Of a DNA stretch of 64,000 nt, positions 18,479 through 27,640 are shown piece by piece; within the stretch, counting starts at the first letter, position 1; each line of letters opens with the position of its first letter. This DNA is from Olavius sp. associated proteobacterium Delta 1 (lineage in GTDB: Bacteria; Desulfobacterota; Desulfobacteria; Desulfobacterales; JAFDCJ01). Made by a program: the position numbers and the translations under genes. Under the pieces are notes generated by a model. That model did no database searches and was not told the origin of the DNA. It was given only the letters and a program-made list of their open reading frames with translations. The DNA is taken from positions 1 through 64,000 of the forward strand of contig CACVKW010000363.1 of NCBI GenBank assembly GCA_902749685.1, in the 5' to 3' direction.

Positions 18479-18680
18479 AACGTTCGGGGTTCACCGTTCA
18501 AGGTTATCTTGCTGTGTTAGCCCAGAATATTTAATTGTCATGCGTCTCCACATCAGGGCTTACGCGAAAAAGGTTAAGTTTGGCAAATCCGAATATTCTA
18601 ACCTTTGAACCTTGGATGCTGAACCCTGAAACCTGCGTGTGGGGTCGAAGCCTGAAGGCGAAGCCCCAAACCTTTGAACA
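18479..18680. repeat. Inverted array between the two bactofilins
   Basis: The left arm GTTCGGGGTTCACCGTTCAA (18482-18501) is the inverse of the right arm AACCTTTGAACCTTGG...GAACCC (18600-18626). A second palindrome, GGGGTCGAAGC...GAAGCCCC, follows at 18641-18667. It separates the two minus-strand bactofilin genes and could form a hairpin in their shared transcript. Confidence 0.6.
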
Positions 18681-18694
18681 CTGATCGGTATTCG

Positions 18695-19225
18695 TTATTT
18701 TATCTCAGAAAGAGCCGGAGATTTGAGGGGTTGCTTTGCTTCTGGAACCGCAACTTTGGGCGGCTGTTCCGGTTTGCTGCTCATCTGAAGTTCTCCATCA
18801 AAAACAGCACCGTCCTGAATAGATATCTTAGGGGTCACAAGGCGTCCTCGTATTGAGGCTGTCGTATCCAGCAATATTTTTTCACTCGCCACGATGGTTC
18901 CGTCTACCTTGCCGTTGATTGATACTCCGGCTGCTCTGATGTTACCTTTGATCACGGCACCCTGGGCGACCTTCACTTGACCCTTTAAATTAAATTCTCC
19001 TTCAAATGTGCCTAAAATGATCAAACTCCCTTCACCGGATACGTTGCCAGAAATTTTTAAATTTTTACCGAAATAAGTCGTTTCTTTGGCAGCATCCTTA
19101 GCCCTGGGGCTTGCCATGTTTTTTGGCATGGCCTTTTTCTGATCCCTAGGCAAATTATTTTTTGCCGGCGGCGTTTGCGCACCTGTTGCATTTGCCTCTT
19201 GTTCCTTTTTGCCAAATAAAGCCAT
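18695..19225 (-). CDS. Bactofilin with N- and C-terminal tails
   Basis: 176 residues. A Lys/Ala-rich N-terminal tail (MALFGKKEQE...) precedes the beta-helix core at about residues 50-150, with turns like LKISGNVSGEGSLIILGTF and ASIRGRLVTPKISIQDGAV. A Pro-rich tail (PEQPPKVAVPEAKQPLKSP) follows. The start has a strong site, AAGGAGTGGATG. Bactofilins position cell-wall or stalk machinery. The first gene of the pair, it is read from an AT-rich upstream region at 19230-19400. Confidence 0.9.
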   Translation of the reverse strand: MALFGKKEQEANATGAQTPPAKNNLPRDQKKAMPKNMASPRAKDAAKETTYFGKNLKISGNVSGEGSLIILGTFEGEFNLKGQVKVAQGAVIKGNIRAAGVSINGKVDGTIVASEKILLDTTASIRGRLVTPKISIQDGAVFDGELQMSSKPEQPPKVAVPEAKQPLKSPALSEIK

Positions 19226-19884
19226 TCATCCACTCCTTGTTTGATATGTAATTGACCCCTAATTGGTCGTAAAAAAATGGGATCGTTTTATAAATATTTT
19301 GTTTACGGTCATTTAAGGTTTATTCAGGATACTATTAATAATTAATATATAGTATATTTAGCAAAAAGTAAAAAAAATTTTAATATTTCTGGGATTTAGG
19401 GCTGAAAATTGATTTCGAGAACGAGCACGACGAGGAGGACGCAGGGGGAATGCGTGTTTTCGTGATGAAACCATGCCTTTACCCTAACATTGCATAAATT
19501 CTTGTCATCTAGCCTGGCCGTTATGTCTAAGATCGTTGCTTTTTCCGGGCAGATGCTGGATGCTTGCCGGAGCGGAGCGGAGATCCCGTTTCAGCGGGGA
19601 TACTCGATGCTGGATATTTAACAGGACAATATCGGTGAATTTCAACGACATCCAGGATCCAGATACCAGAATCCAGGATCAGTCAATACTTTCAATGGTC
19701 TTCATTGCAGCAGCTAAGTTGGATTTCAAAATTTTATGCAACTATAGGGTTTATTGTGCTATATAGCTGAGCAACCGGGAATTTATTGTGATATCGGTCG
19801 CCATTGCTGCGATGGCAGGAAGCGGTCCGATACCGGTTACGATTCAACCAATCAACCGTTCAACCATCTTAAGGGAGGTGTGCC
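19226..19884. other. Intergenic region between divergent bactofilin and pcm
   Basis: From 19310 to 19390 the DNA is very AT-rich (TTAATATATAGTATATTTAG), fitting a promoter for the minus-strand bactofilins. The rest holds the array at 19551-19684 and a short ATTCAACC-type segment at 19843-19866. A 76-codon frame at 19536-19766 is produced by the array and is not a gene. Confidence 0.5.
19551..19684. repeat. Inverted GATGCTG/CATCCAG array
   Basis: AGATGCTGGATGCTTGCCGG (19551-19570) and GATGCTGGATA (19606-19616) face the inverse units CATCCAGGATCCAGATACC...ATCCAGGATC at 19649-19680. A small palindrome GATCCCG...CGGGGAT sits between. Related units recur at 34355-34408. Confidence 0.6.
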
Positions 19885-20604
19885 ATGAAAAAGATCCTCC
19901 TCTTCCTGTGTCTCCTGATTTTTTTGCCCGCTTCTTTAGTTGCTGATGTGGTTCCGGATAGCCCGAAATATAAAGCCGCCAGAGAAAAATTAGTTGAATT
20001 CGATATAAAAGGCCGCGGAATATCCGATCCGCAGGTCCTGGCTGCAATGCGCTCCGTTCTGCGGCACTGTTTCGTGCCAAAACGGATACTTTCCTCGGCC
20101 TACGCTGACACGGCGCTTCCAATCGGGGCGGGACAGACGATATCCCAGCCTTACGTTGTGGCCCTGATGACGGCCAGTTTGGAGCTGAATCCTACCCAGC
20201 GGGTGCTCGAGATCGGAACCGGTTCCGGCTACCAGGCTGCTGTCCTGGCTGCGGTGGTCAAAGAAGTTTACTCCATAGAAATTAAAGAAAAGCTTCACAA
20301 AAGTTCCACACGGCTTTTGAAGACCCTTGGGTACAGCAACATTTTTACCCATCATGGCGACGGCTACTTCGGCTGGGAAAATGCGGCCCCTTTTGATGCC
20401 ATCATGATCACCGCCGCGGTCAACCATATTCCACCACCGCTGTTGAAGCAGCTCAAAGACGGCGGACGTCTCATCTTGCCGCTTGGAAATCCGTTCTCAT
20501 TCCAGAACCTCACCCTGGTCACCAGACAAGGGGATAAATATATAACCCGTCAGATAACGGGCGTGCTGTTTGTTCCAATGACGGGGGTTGCGCTGGAGCG
20601 TTAA
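19885..20604 (+). CDS. pcm: Protein-L-isoaspartate O-methyltransferase, exported form
   Basis: 239 residues. It repairs isoaspartyl damage in proteins using S-adenosylmethionine. The Rossmann motif RVLEIGTGSGYQAAVLA is intact, as are the substrate-side ADTALPIGAGQTISQPYVV and the post-motif FDAIMITAAV. An N-terminal signal peptide (LLFLCLLIFLPASLVA) is unusual for Pcm and suggests periplasmic action, known in some Gram-negative lineages. The start follows AAGGGAGGTGTGCC. The gene stands alone, with a repeat element directly downstream. Confidence 0.92.
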   Translation: MKKILLFLCLLIFLPASLVADVVPDSPKYKAAREKLVEFDIKGRGISDPQVLAAMRSVLRHCFVPKRILSSAYADTALPIGAGQTISQPYVVALMTASLELNPTQRVLEIGTGSGYQAAVLAAVVKEVYSIEIKEKLHKSSTRLLKTLGYSNIFTHHGDGYFGWENAAPFDAIMITAAVNHIPPPLLKQLKDGGRLILPLGNPFSFQNLTLVTRQGDKYITRQITGVLFVPMTGVALER

Positions 20605-20610
20605 TTAAAA

Positions 20611-20852
20611 AATGAATATCGAACATCCAACATCGAACGTCCAACGTCGAATAATGTATTCTATCTGTCTAAATAGGGATCGGGCAAAATACATCTACAT
20701 TGCATAATTCGGATAGGCTTGGCCCTTCGGTTGTGAGTTCAGGTCCGAATGGTTCGCACTGGTTGTGGTTTGGTTTATTTTAAAATCGACAAAGCGCAGC
20801 GAAATCATCATTCGATGTTCGATGTTGGACGTTCGATGTTCGACGTTCAATC
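20611..20852. repeat. Inverted TCGAACATC/GATGTTCGA arms, 160 bp apart
   Basis: Left arm 20611-20653 (units GAACATC, CAACATC, GAACGTC, CAACGTC) and right arm 20810-20852 (GATGTTC, GATGTTG, GACGTTC) are near-perfect inverses. The 156-bp interior carries no gene. The right arm runs into the front of the next open frame and supplies a false N-terminal extension to it. Confidence 0.75.
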
Positions 20853-20899
20853 TTTTCACAGCTGCGGCCGTGCGTAGTTCCATAAAAGTTGTTTGTTGT

Positions 20900-23389
20900 A
20901 TGTGGCCAAAAAAGAGATATAATTTGAATAAATTCCTTACTGCGACATCTGCCCGCCTGCGGTTGATTCGACCCTTGTCCACCTCTGATGGATTTGACAT
21001 TCTCTTTTTATCGGTTTTCTTTGTTTCCCTTTCCACCCTTGCCTTTGAGGTGCTTCTTACCCGGGTGTTTTCTATCGGGCAATGGAATCATCTGTCATTT
21101 ATGGTGATCAGCATTGCGCTTTTTGGATTTGGCGCCAGCGGTACTTTTTTAAGTATAATTGATATCCGCCAAAAAGCCTGGATGCAGCAACTTCAATCCG
21201 GAAGCGGGATTACAATTCTTCCCTACCTATATTCCATTTCAGCCATCTTATCTTTTCTGACCTTAAACCATCTGCCGCTGGACTTTTTCAGGCTTCCGGT
21301 GGAACACATCCAAATTGTCTATCTTTTGGCTGCTTATCTGATGCTGGCCCTGCCTTTCCTTTTTTCAGGCATGTTGATTTCGATTGCTTACATATCCGTT
21401 CCGGAAAAGACCGGCCTGGTCTATTTTGCATCCATGTCGGGTTCCGCAATCGGTGCTGTGATACCGATCCCGATGCTGCCCGTACTGGGCGAAGGAAAAC
21501 TTATCATCATTACCGCCCTGGCTTCATTAATCCCGGCCGTATTTTCAATTCCGGCCCGGCTCTTTAAAAATAGTGCCACGATCAAAAATCGGAAAATGAG
21601 CCGCATTTTCAGGGCAGCTTCCGGTTTTACAATTATTTTCCTATCGATCTTCATATTCAGCCCGACCGGCCGCAATTTAACTATTGTAAAACCTTCCCCC
21701 TATAAAGCGCTTTCTCATATTCTGCAATTTCCCGAATCCCGGATCGTTGAGTCAAAGACCTCTATCAGGGGCCGGGTGGATCGGGTCCAAACCCCTTACA
21801 TCCGCTATGCTCCCGGCTTGAGTCTTAAATATACAGACGCCCTGCCCCGCCAGCATGCCGTCTTCAAAGACGGCGACAACCAGCTTACCCTGTATGATAT
21901 CCCCCATAATCGAGCTGATAGCCGGTTTGCAACACATCTGCTATCCTATGCCGCTTATTATCTGAGACGGCAGCCCGATAGCGTTTTGCTGATCGTGTCC
22001 GGGGGCGGATCGTCCATACCCTGTGCCACGGCTGCCGGCGCCGGGAACGTATCCGTTGTCGTGCAATCCCCCGGCACTGCTGAAATTCTGCAGCGGCAAT
22101 ATAATCATAAAATTATCAACCGGAACCCCAGGTCATTTCTGGCTCAAACCCGCAACGATTACGATGTTATTCATATTGAAAACTGGGGGGCCTCAGTTCC
22201 CGGAACCACCGCTCTGAATCAGGAACATTTTTTCACCATAGAGGCTTTTACCGAATACTTGACGCATCTAAAGCCGGGGGGAATAGTTACTGTATCCCGC
22301 AAACTGCTGTTGCCGCCTTCAGATTCTTTGCGGATGTGGGCCACCGCATATGAGGCTGTTAAAAAAACAGGGACTATAAATCCCGCCAGGCACCTGGCAG
22401 TTCTGCGCAACTTTGACACTTTCACCCTGCTTGTCTCAAATTCTGCTATTGATTCCGATAAGGTGGCGCGATTTGCCGGGATCAGAAATTTCGATCTGGT
22501 TTTCCTGCACGGTATGGAACGGGAGATGGCGAATCGTTATCATATATTCGACAAACCCTATCACTTTGAAGAATTAAACCGACTGGCCGACAGTTATCGG
22601 GCCGGTCGGCCGGACGATTTTTTTCAGCGGTACTTGCTCGATATTGCACCCCAGTCGGACATGCGCCCGTTTCCCGGCCGATTCCTGAAGTGGTCCAGGG
22701 TAAAAATGCTCTACCACAGCATGGGCGAACGACTGTACGCACTTTTCATGTCAGGGGAAATCGTGGTGTCGCTGGTATTTATTGAAGCCCTGTTTGTTGC
22801 GCTGGCTCTGTTGATCATCCCCCTGTTGGTGAGCACCCGTGGAACCCGGAAACCGAAATTTTCCCGGATTGTATATTTTTTTGCAGTCGGCACGGGTTTT
22901 ATGTTTGTTGAAATATATTTTATCAAACGCTTTATCCTTCTTGTGGGTGATCCCGTGATCAGTTTTTCAATCGTGATGGCCGGAATTTTGTTTTTCTCTG
23001 GTCTGGGCGGCATCTGGGTTTATAAAGTATCCCGGCAAAACCTTCGGCTTTCGCTGGCCCTATTGATCACGGTACTGGTTTTGGAGGCGTTTATTTTTGA
23101 GTTCATATCAGGAGATATCCTGAAAGCATCAACCGGAGTACAATATTTAAGTATTTTTCTTTTTCTACTGCCGGCCGGTTTCTTATTGGGACTACCCTTC
23201 CCGCTTGGGATGCGATACATTCTCGATGCACCTGTGCAGCGCGCCTACGCCTGGTCGGTCAATGGCTGTGCGTCCGTTTTGTCTTCCATAATGGCAGCGC
23301 AGATAGCGGTCAACTGGGGGATACCGCAGATTGCGGCCACCGGGGTTTTCGCGTATGTGATCGCCCTGTGGGTGGTTAGAAAGAGATAG
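20900..23389 (+). CDS. Membrane-embedded spermidine synthase-like protein
   Basis: 829 residues if started at ATG 20900; the frame is open to 20765 but those 45 residues are translated repeat array. Several N-terminal membrane helices (FDILFLSVFFVSLSTLAFE..., SFMVISIALFGFG) precede a soluble central region with a spermidine-synthase-like Rossmann segment (SVLLIVSGGGSSIPCATAAG, then NDYDVIHIENWG and HLKPGGIVTVSR). More membrane helices follow at the C-terminus. The catalytic Asp pattern of true aminopropyltransferases is not evident, so polyamine synthesis is not claimed. Such fusions are frequent in Desulfobacterota and of unknown substrate. Its neighbours offer no pathway. Confidence 0.75.
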   Translation: MWPKKRYNLNKFLTATSARLRLIRPLSTSDGFDILFLSVFFVSLSTLAFEVLLTRVFSIGQWNHLSFMVISIALFGFGASGTFLSIIDIRQKAWMQQLQSGSGITILPYLYSISAILSFLTLNHLPLDFFRLPVEHIQIVYLLAAYLMLALPFLFSGMLISIAYISVPEKTGLVYFASMSGSAIGAVIPIPMLPVLGEGKLIIITALASLIPAVFSIPARLFKNSATIKNRKMSRIFRAASGFTIIFLSIFIFSPTGRNLTIVKPSPYKALSHILQFPESRIVESKTSIRGRVDRVQTPYIRYAPGLSLKYTDALPRQHAVFKDGDNQLTLYDIPHNRADSRFATHLLSYAAYYLRRQPDSVLLIVSGGGSSIPCATAAGAGNVSVVVQSPGTAEILQRQYNHKIINRNPRSFLAQTRNDYDVIHIENWGASVPGTTALNQEHFFTIEAFTEYLTHLKPGGIVTVSRKLLLPPSDSLRMWATAYEAVKKTGTINPARHLAVLRNFDTFTLLVSNSAIDSDKVARFAGIRNFDLVFLHGMEREMANRYHIFDKPYHFEELNRLADSYRAGRPDDFFQRYLLDIAPQSDMRPFPGRFLKWSRVKMLYHSMGERLYALFMSGEIVVSLVFIEALFVALALLIIPLLVSTRGTRKPKFSRIVYFFAVGTGFMFVEIYFIKRFILLVGDPVISFSIVMAGILFFSGLGGIWVYKVSRQNLRLSLALLITVLVLEAFIFEFISGDILKASTGVQYLSIFLFLLPAGFLLGLPFPLGMRYILDAPVQRAYAWSVNGCASVLSSIMAAQIAVNWGIPQIAATGVFAYVIALWVVRKR

Positions 23390-23410
23390 AAGAAAGATGG
23401 TATAAGAAAA

Positions 23411-23547
23411 ATCGAACCGCAGAATGTCGAAGGATGGTTTCGCTCCGCTCTATCTTTTTTGAAATCGATAGAATTCATTCCTTCGACATTCGATATTCAA
23501 TATTCGATATTCCACTCGGCCTGAGCTCGTCGCAGGCTGCGGTTCGC
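23411..23547. repeat. Small element with 10-bp perfect terminal inverted repeats
   Basis: CGAACCGCAG (23413-23422) and CTGCGGTTCG (23537-23546) are perfect inverses bounding about 134 bp. Inside, AATGTCGAAGG faces CCTTCGACATT and a TATTCGATATT array. The left end plus about 45 bp recurs at 42189-42235, and the terminal motif recurs inverted at 59864-59876. No coding sequence. Confidence 0.7.
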
Positions 23548-23550
23548 TTT

Positions 23551-24453
23551 TCAATCATCTTCTTCCTCCCATTCCGCATATTTCTTTTTGCGGTTGATGT
23601 GCAGCCGGATAAAACCCAAAAAAGTCAATACGGCTGCCAGAAAAAAGATGATGGCGTACATGTGACTAGCCAGAAAAACCAGCCAGCGGGGGGTGCTTTC
23701 AAGATGGTCAAGCCACTCTGCTTCCAATTGCTGATGTGAAATGGCAAGGGTGCGCATGAGGGCTGTCTCCACGGTTTCACCATTTTTAAGCAATTCCAGT
23801 ATTTCCATGATCGCATGATAGCCGTATTGTCGGTCGACATAGTTGATCACACTCTTGCTTTGTTCATAGGCCAGTATCAATGATGCCCCGTCCCGGGGAA
23901 AATAATCTGTCAATTGCTTCAAGGGTATAATACGGCCCGCCATGACAGCGGAATCGAGCCCGGACCAGCCTTTGTTGACGAATATTTCCCCGATGCCATC
24001 ACTGACCCATTGGCAAACTCCCTCATCGACCCATTTTGGGAGATTATGTTTGCTGATGTGGCGGTGCAGCAACAGGTGACATAGTTCGTGTTTCAGGGTT
24101 ACGCTGAGGGTAAAGGGGCGCGTGTTCATTCGGGAATAATCAATGACAATCAGTTCCTTATCCGGTACGGCAAACGCAACAAAGAGTTTGTTGCGAGTCA
24201 ATTTCTGGAAAGACCGGGTGTCATTGACCAAAACCACCTGAGGCCTGACATCTAAATTCCAGCCGAAAAATTCTTCCAGTTCCAGTTTGAGTTTTGGATA
24301 AATTCGGACGACTTCCCGCGCTGCACTTGCAAGGGGCGCCTCATAGACAACCACGATTTCCTCGGTTTTCATCATTAGCGGTTGCGCCGCAACCGCAGCT
24401 TCAAGAAGGAAAAGTGCAATTAGACCGATTATTAGTTGCAGATACTTATTCAT
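23551..24453 (-). CDS. MA-type zinc metallopeptidase, membrane anchored
   Basis: 300 residues. A signal peptide (LIIGLIALFLLEAAVAA) is followed by a gluzincin-like domain with the zinc motif HELCH (about residue 122) and a downstream Glu in WVDEGVCQWV, the pattern of the peptidase MA-like family. A single C-terminal helix (MYAIIFFLAAVLTFLGFI) and an acidic tail anchor it, leaving the catalytic domain outside the cytoplasm. Substrate unknown. The 3' end abuts the repeat element at 23411-23547. Confidence 0.85.
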   Translation of the reverse strand: MNKYLQLIIGLIALFLLEAAVAAQPLMMKTEEIVVVYEAPLASAAREVVRIYPKLKLELEEFFGWNLDVRPQVVLVNDTRSFQKLTRNKLFVAFAVPDKELIVIDYSRMNTRPFTLSVTLKHELCHLLLHRHISKHNLPKWVDEGVCQWVSDGIGEIFVNKGWSGLDSAVMAGRIIPLKQLTDYFPRDGASLILAYEQSKSVINYVDRQYGYHAIMEILELLKNGETVETALMRTLAISHQQLEAEWLDHLESTPRWLVFLASHMYAIIFFLAAVLTFLGFIRLHINRKKKYAEWEEEDD

Positions 24454-24587
24454 TTTCTATAGATTATTACTATCGGCCTTCTAATTCAATCAGTATTTTG
24501 CTATTGATCCTTGTGTGTAATTGTGGGCATTATGGTCGAAATTGGGGATTGGGAAATTCGGAATGCGGAAGATAGAATAGGCTAAAA

Positions 24588-24642
24588 AGATGAACATCGA
24601 ACATCGAACGTCCAACATCGAATGTTCGATGTTCAGTTCGTT
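24588..24642. repeat. Back-to-back GAACATC / GATGTTC arms
   Basis: Left units GAACATCGAACATCGAACG, CCAACATCGAA are followed directly by the inverse TGTTCGATGTTCAG, giving a near-perfect palindrome centred at about 24622. Same family as 14588-14646 and 20611-20852, but without an interior. Confidence 0.75.
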
Positions 24643-24662
24643 CTCTATTGGAAATTCATCTC

Positions 24663-24923
24663 ATGCATATTCAGGTAGAATGCTATGCCGGATACCGGGG
24701 TGAAGAATCTCCCCGGTATATTCAGATGGCGACCTATAAAATCGAAATCAGGGAAATTGTGGACCGATGGCTGTCGCCGGATCACCGCTACTTTAAAATA
24801 CTGGGCAGCGATGATGCGACCTACATCATTCGCCACGATACGGCAAACTGGCAGTGGGAGTTGGTGTTTTATCAATCGGGAGAAGCGATTTCCCGGGTAA
24901 ACAGCGACAGCGGAGAGAGTTAA
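24663..24923 (+). CDS. Small conserved-looking protein of unknown function
   Basis: 86 residues starting at ATG 24663 (a TTG at 24648 lies at the repeat edge). I do not recognise the family. The middle reads YKIEIREIVDRWLSPDHRYF followed by ILGSDDATYIIRHD, a compact alpha/beta protein rich in charged and aromatic residues. Its stop lies 2 bp before the ATG of the alpha/beta hydrolase, so the two genes are co-transcribed and probably coupled. Confidence 0.65.
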   Translation: MHIQVECYAGYRGEESPRYIQMATYKIEIREIVDRWLSPDHRYFKILGSDDATYIIRHDTANWQWELVFYQSGEAISRVNSDSGES

Positions 24924-24925
24924 AG

Positions 24926-25849
24926 ATGTTGACCGGGGATTCTTTCAGGCCGGCAATCTATTTGCGAAACGGTCACGTTCAGACTATTCTAGCCAGCAGT
25001 CCGTTCCGCGCCTGGAGCAAAAATTCCATGCGCGATGCCGCCCGGGAGGTGATCCTGACAACCCGGGATAAAATCCGCCTGCTTGGACATTATTCGCCAC
25101 AAAGCTCTAAAAAGACGGCCGGTACGGTAATATTATTACACGGTTGGGAAGGCAGCGCCGATTCCAGCTATATCTTATGCACGGGAAATGCCCTGTACCA
25201 GCGGGGTTATGACATTTTTCGCTTGAATTTCAGGGACCACGGTGACAGCCATCACTTAAATCAAGGTATTTTTTATGCCGTGCTGCTGGAAGAGGTTTTC
25301 CAGGCAGTACGCCAGGTATGCAAGAAAGCCGGGGCAAAACCGGTTTTTCTGGTCGGCTTTTCCCTGGGGGGAAATTTTGCACTGCGAATCGCCCGCCGTA
25401 TGCACCGGGATCCGATAGAAAACCTGTGGCATGCAGTGGCAGTCAGCCCGGTCCTGGCCCCTGGCAAATCAACCCTCAAAATAGATCAATATCCTATAAT
25501 CCGCATATACTTTCTAAAAAAATGGCTCCGGTCATTGAAAAAAAAGCAGCGACTGTTTCCCGATGCCTATGATTTTGCGCCGGTGATGCCGTTAAAAACC
25601 ATTCAGGCGGTGACGGATTTTCTGCTTGAAAAATACAGTGAGTTCAATTCCGCTGAGCAGTATTTCAGGGAATATTCTCTTTTAAAGGATGCCGTTAAAG
25701 ATTTAGCGGTAGACACCACAATTATTGCTGCCAGGGATGATCCGATCATACCGGTTGAAGATTTTTATCAACTCGAACTCAACGAACGCACCAGTTTGTC
25801 CATTCATGATTTCGGCGGTCATAACGGATTTTTGATGGATTTTTTTTAA
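24926..25849 (+). CDS. YheT-type alpha/beta hydrolase ending at a homopolymer frame slip
   Basis: 307 residues as read. Features of COG0429 hydrolases: NGHVQTILAS near the start, oxyanion LLHGWEG, nucleophile elbow GFSLGGN, Asp in AARDDPIIP and His in GGHNGF. ATG 24926 is chosen because the earlier start (24854) overlaps the upstream gene. The frame stops at TAA right after an 8-T run (25840-25847). A shift of -1 there reads on as LKSWYEQQLADFFDKLLSV to TAA at 25912-25914, giving a normal C-terminal helix. So either one T is missing (real mutation or sequencing error) or the ribosome/polymerase slips on the run. Probable esterase; substrate unknown. Confidence 0.8.
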   Translation: MLTGDSFRPAIYLRNGHVQTILASSPFRAWSKNSMRDAAREVILTTRDKIRLLGHYSPQSSKKTAGTVILLHGWEGSADSSYILCTGNALYQRGYDIFRLNFRDHGDSHHLNQGIFYAVLLEEVFQAVRQVCKKAGAKPVFLVGFSLGGNFALRIARRMHRDPIENLWHAVAVSPVLAPGKSTLKIDQYPIIRIYFLKKWLRSLKKKQRLFPDAYDFAPVMPLKTIQAVTDFLLEKYSEFNSAEQYFREYSLLKDAVKDLAVDTTIIAARDDPIIPVEDFYQLELNERTSLSIHDFGGHNGFLMDFF

Positions 25850-25984
25850 AAAGCTGGTATGAACAGCAGTTGGCGGACTTCTTTGATAAACTATTAAGCG
25901 TTGATCCCGTCTAAATAAAAATAGTTTTTTATGAGTTTTAAAATTAAATTGATATCACTTCTATTCAGATCTGAGGAGGATTAC

Positions 25985-26488
25985 ATGAGCGAAGACAAAA
26001 CCATCGAGATTTTAAAAAATGCCATTTTGTTGGAAAAAAGAGGCCAGGCTTTTTATGGCAAAGTTGCCGAGCAGGCAAGCGGCAAAGCCGTCAAAGAATT
26101 TTTTGAAATGATGGCAGATGAGGAGGTCAAACACGTTAAGATTCTATCCGATCAATTCAAGGTCTACCAGGAAAGCCATGCATTCACGCCTGGTGAATAT
26201 AATAACGATTTCAGCGGCAACATTGCCCCCAGGGTGCTGACCCAGGAATTAAAGGAACAATTGTCCGCTGCTGACTATGAGGCGGCCGCCATATCCGCAG
26301 CGATGTCCATGGAAGAAAACGCAATTAAGCTCTATTCGAACCGTTCAGCAGAGGCCGAGGACCCGAATGAAAAAGCCCTGTACCAGTGGCTGGCGGATTG
26401 GGAGAAACAGCATCTGTACTTTTTATCTGAAATTGATAAAGAGCTCACGGAGCAGATCTGGCATGACAACAGCTTCTGGCCGTTCTAG
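25985..26488 (+). CDS. Rubrerythrin-type ferritin-like diiron protein
   Basis: 167 residues, one four-helix ferritin-like domain. The diiron ligands are visible as a first Glu in LLEKRGQAFY, EEVKH in helix 2, a Glu in SMEENAIKLY and ExxH in DWEKQHLYF. It lacks the C-terminal rubredoxin domain of classical rubrerythrin. ATG 25985 has a strong site (GAGGAGGATTAC); the earlier in-frame start at 25931 is not needed. Such proteins reduce peroxide or handle iron in anaerobes. Confidence 0.9.
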   Translation: MSEDKTIEILKNAILLEKRGQAFYGKVAEQASGKAVKEFFEMMADEEVKHVKILSDQFKVYQESHAFTPGEYNNDFSGNIAPRVLTQELKEQLSAADYEAAAISAAMSMEENAIKLYSNRSAEAEDPNEKALYQWLADWEKQHLYFLSEIDKELTEQIWHDNSFWPF

Positions 26489-26663
26489 CGGCAACAGTTG
26501 ACCTCATGAAAACAATCAAGCCGGCCGCTTCGGCTTCCAGCGGATAGCCTGACACCTGAAACCCAAAAGGGAAATATCGGACACCATGGTTTTTAAATGA
26601 TAAAGGTGGTCAATCTGTTAATTTTAATCGTTTTTCTTCCGGCTGCCGCTCCCAGCGGCCTTT

Positions 26664-26715
26664 AGATCACGTCTTCAGCGTGATTCGCTTTTTCCAGGTT
26701 CTGCGGTCCGCTTTT
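26664..26715. repeat. ATCACGTCTTCAGCGTGAT palindromic repeat, copy 1
   Basis: A hairpin ATCACG-TCTTCAG-CGTGAT followed by TCGCTTTTTCC and GGTTCTGCGGTCCGCTTTT. Nearly the same 52 bp recur at 59899-59950, and the hairpin core recurs inverted at 43532-43567. The T-run after the stem would allow terminator activity on the plus strand. Confidence 0.7.
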
Positions 26716-26747
26716 CCCCCAAATTTTTTGTGCCCCCGCTACCCGGG

Positions 26748-27176
26748 CTACCGATCGTTAAACGGTACCAACATCACGGGACACGGTGCTTTTTCAAGAA
26801 TGGTAACACCCACATAGTCCAGCCGGCCCATGGAAATTTTTTCAGCTAACTGGTGGCACCCCAGGACAATTAGATCAGCCGGAAGCATGTGGGCCAGTTT
26901 ACAGATGTGAAGTGCCGGATCAGCCGGCTGGCTTTTAAATGTTACATTTGCCAGGGATCCCAACAGGGGCTCTATTTCGTCTGCATAATATATTTCTGTT
27001 TTCTTTTTTATTTCGACAAATTCAGGATCATTTTCATCTGTTTCCTGGAAGGTATAATCCTGCGCGTGAAAAATGTGTAGGTCAGCATCACTTACCCGCG
27101 CAAGTTCCAGGGCTTTTTTGAGCGCATGAAGGCTGGCAGGCCCAAACTTTAATGCGACAAGTATTCGGTTAAACAT
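26748..27176 (-). CDS. Universal stress protein (UspA family)
   Basis: 142 residues, a single Usp domain: ILVALKFGPASLHALKKALE at the N-terminus, DLIVLGCH in the core and CPVMLVPFN at the end. The usual ATP-binding pattern G-x2-G-x9-G-S/T is not preserved (GCHQLAEKISMGRLDYVG), so it may belong to the non-nucleotide-binding type. Start supported by GAGGGAGGACCAG. Confidence 0.9.
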   Translation of the reverse strand: MFNRILVALKFGPASLHALKKALELARVSDADLHIFHAQDYTFQETDENDPEFVEIKKKTEIYYADEIEPLLGSLANVTFKSQPADPALHICKLAHMLPADLIVLGCHQLAEKISMGRLDYVGVTILEKAPCPVMLVPFNDR

Positions 27177-27640
27177 CTGGTCCTCCCTCTTTATTTTATA
27201 CCTGAATTTTGGACAACTTTTTGTAATTTATTATTATTCTAAACTTCTCATTAATTTTCATGCAAGATTCAGGTTCTATATTGCCTGCTATCAGGTCCGG
27301 GATATATAGCAGATTCAGAAGTCGATGGGCTAAGGGCTCGCGCAAAAATAATTTCGCAGCAAAAGTGGAGTTGTCATATACCACCATCTCATGTATGGTG
27401 TTCGAAGTCGAAGATTCTTATACCTTTTTCAGGCCATCGGAGTCAAACCATAATTGTAATAATCAGCCACCAGGACATGAAGGAACAGATCTTTCATCTG
27501 ACATCTTGCATGGGGAAGCCATATTCATTTCAGAGTTTCTTTTTCGATTATACTGGCCCAGTTTTCAGGCCAGCGGCGGTGCTGACCCGTCTTCGCCGGA
27601 AAATCTGACCGTGGCCCATACTTGATCTCCGGAGATTGAA
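27177..27640. other. Intergenic region before the GltS-like gene
   Basis: Contains the divergent start regions of the Usp gene (minus) and the symporter (plus). A 121-codon frame (27260-27625) has no recognised domain and biased composition, so it was not accepted. No array or clear promoter boxes were seen. Confidence 0.4.

Noticed and set aside
27260..27625. 121-codon frame upstream of the GltS-like gene
   Set aside because: Odd composition, no domain, no ribosome site, ends just before the real start region.
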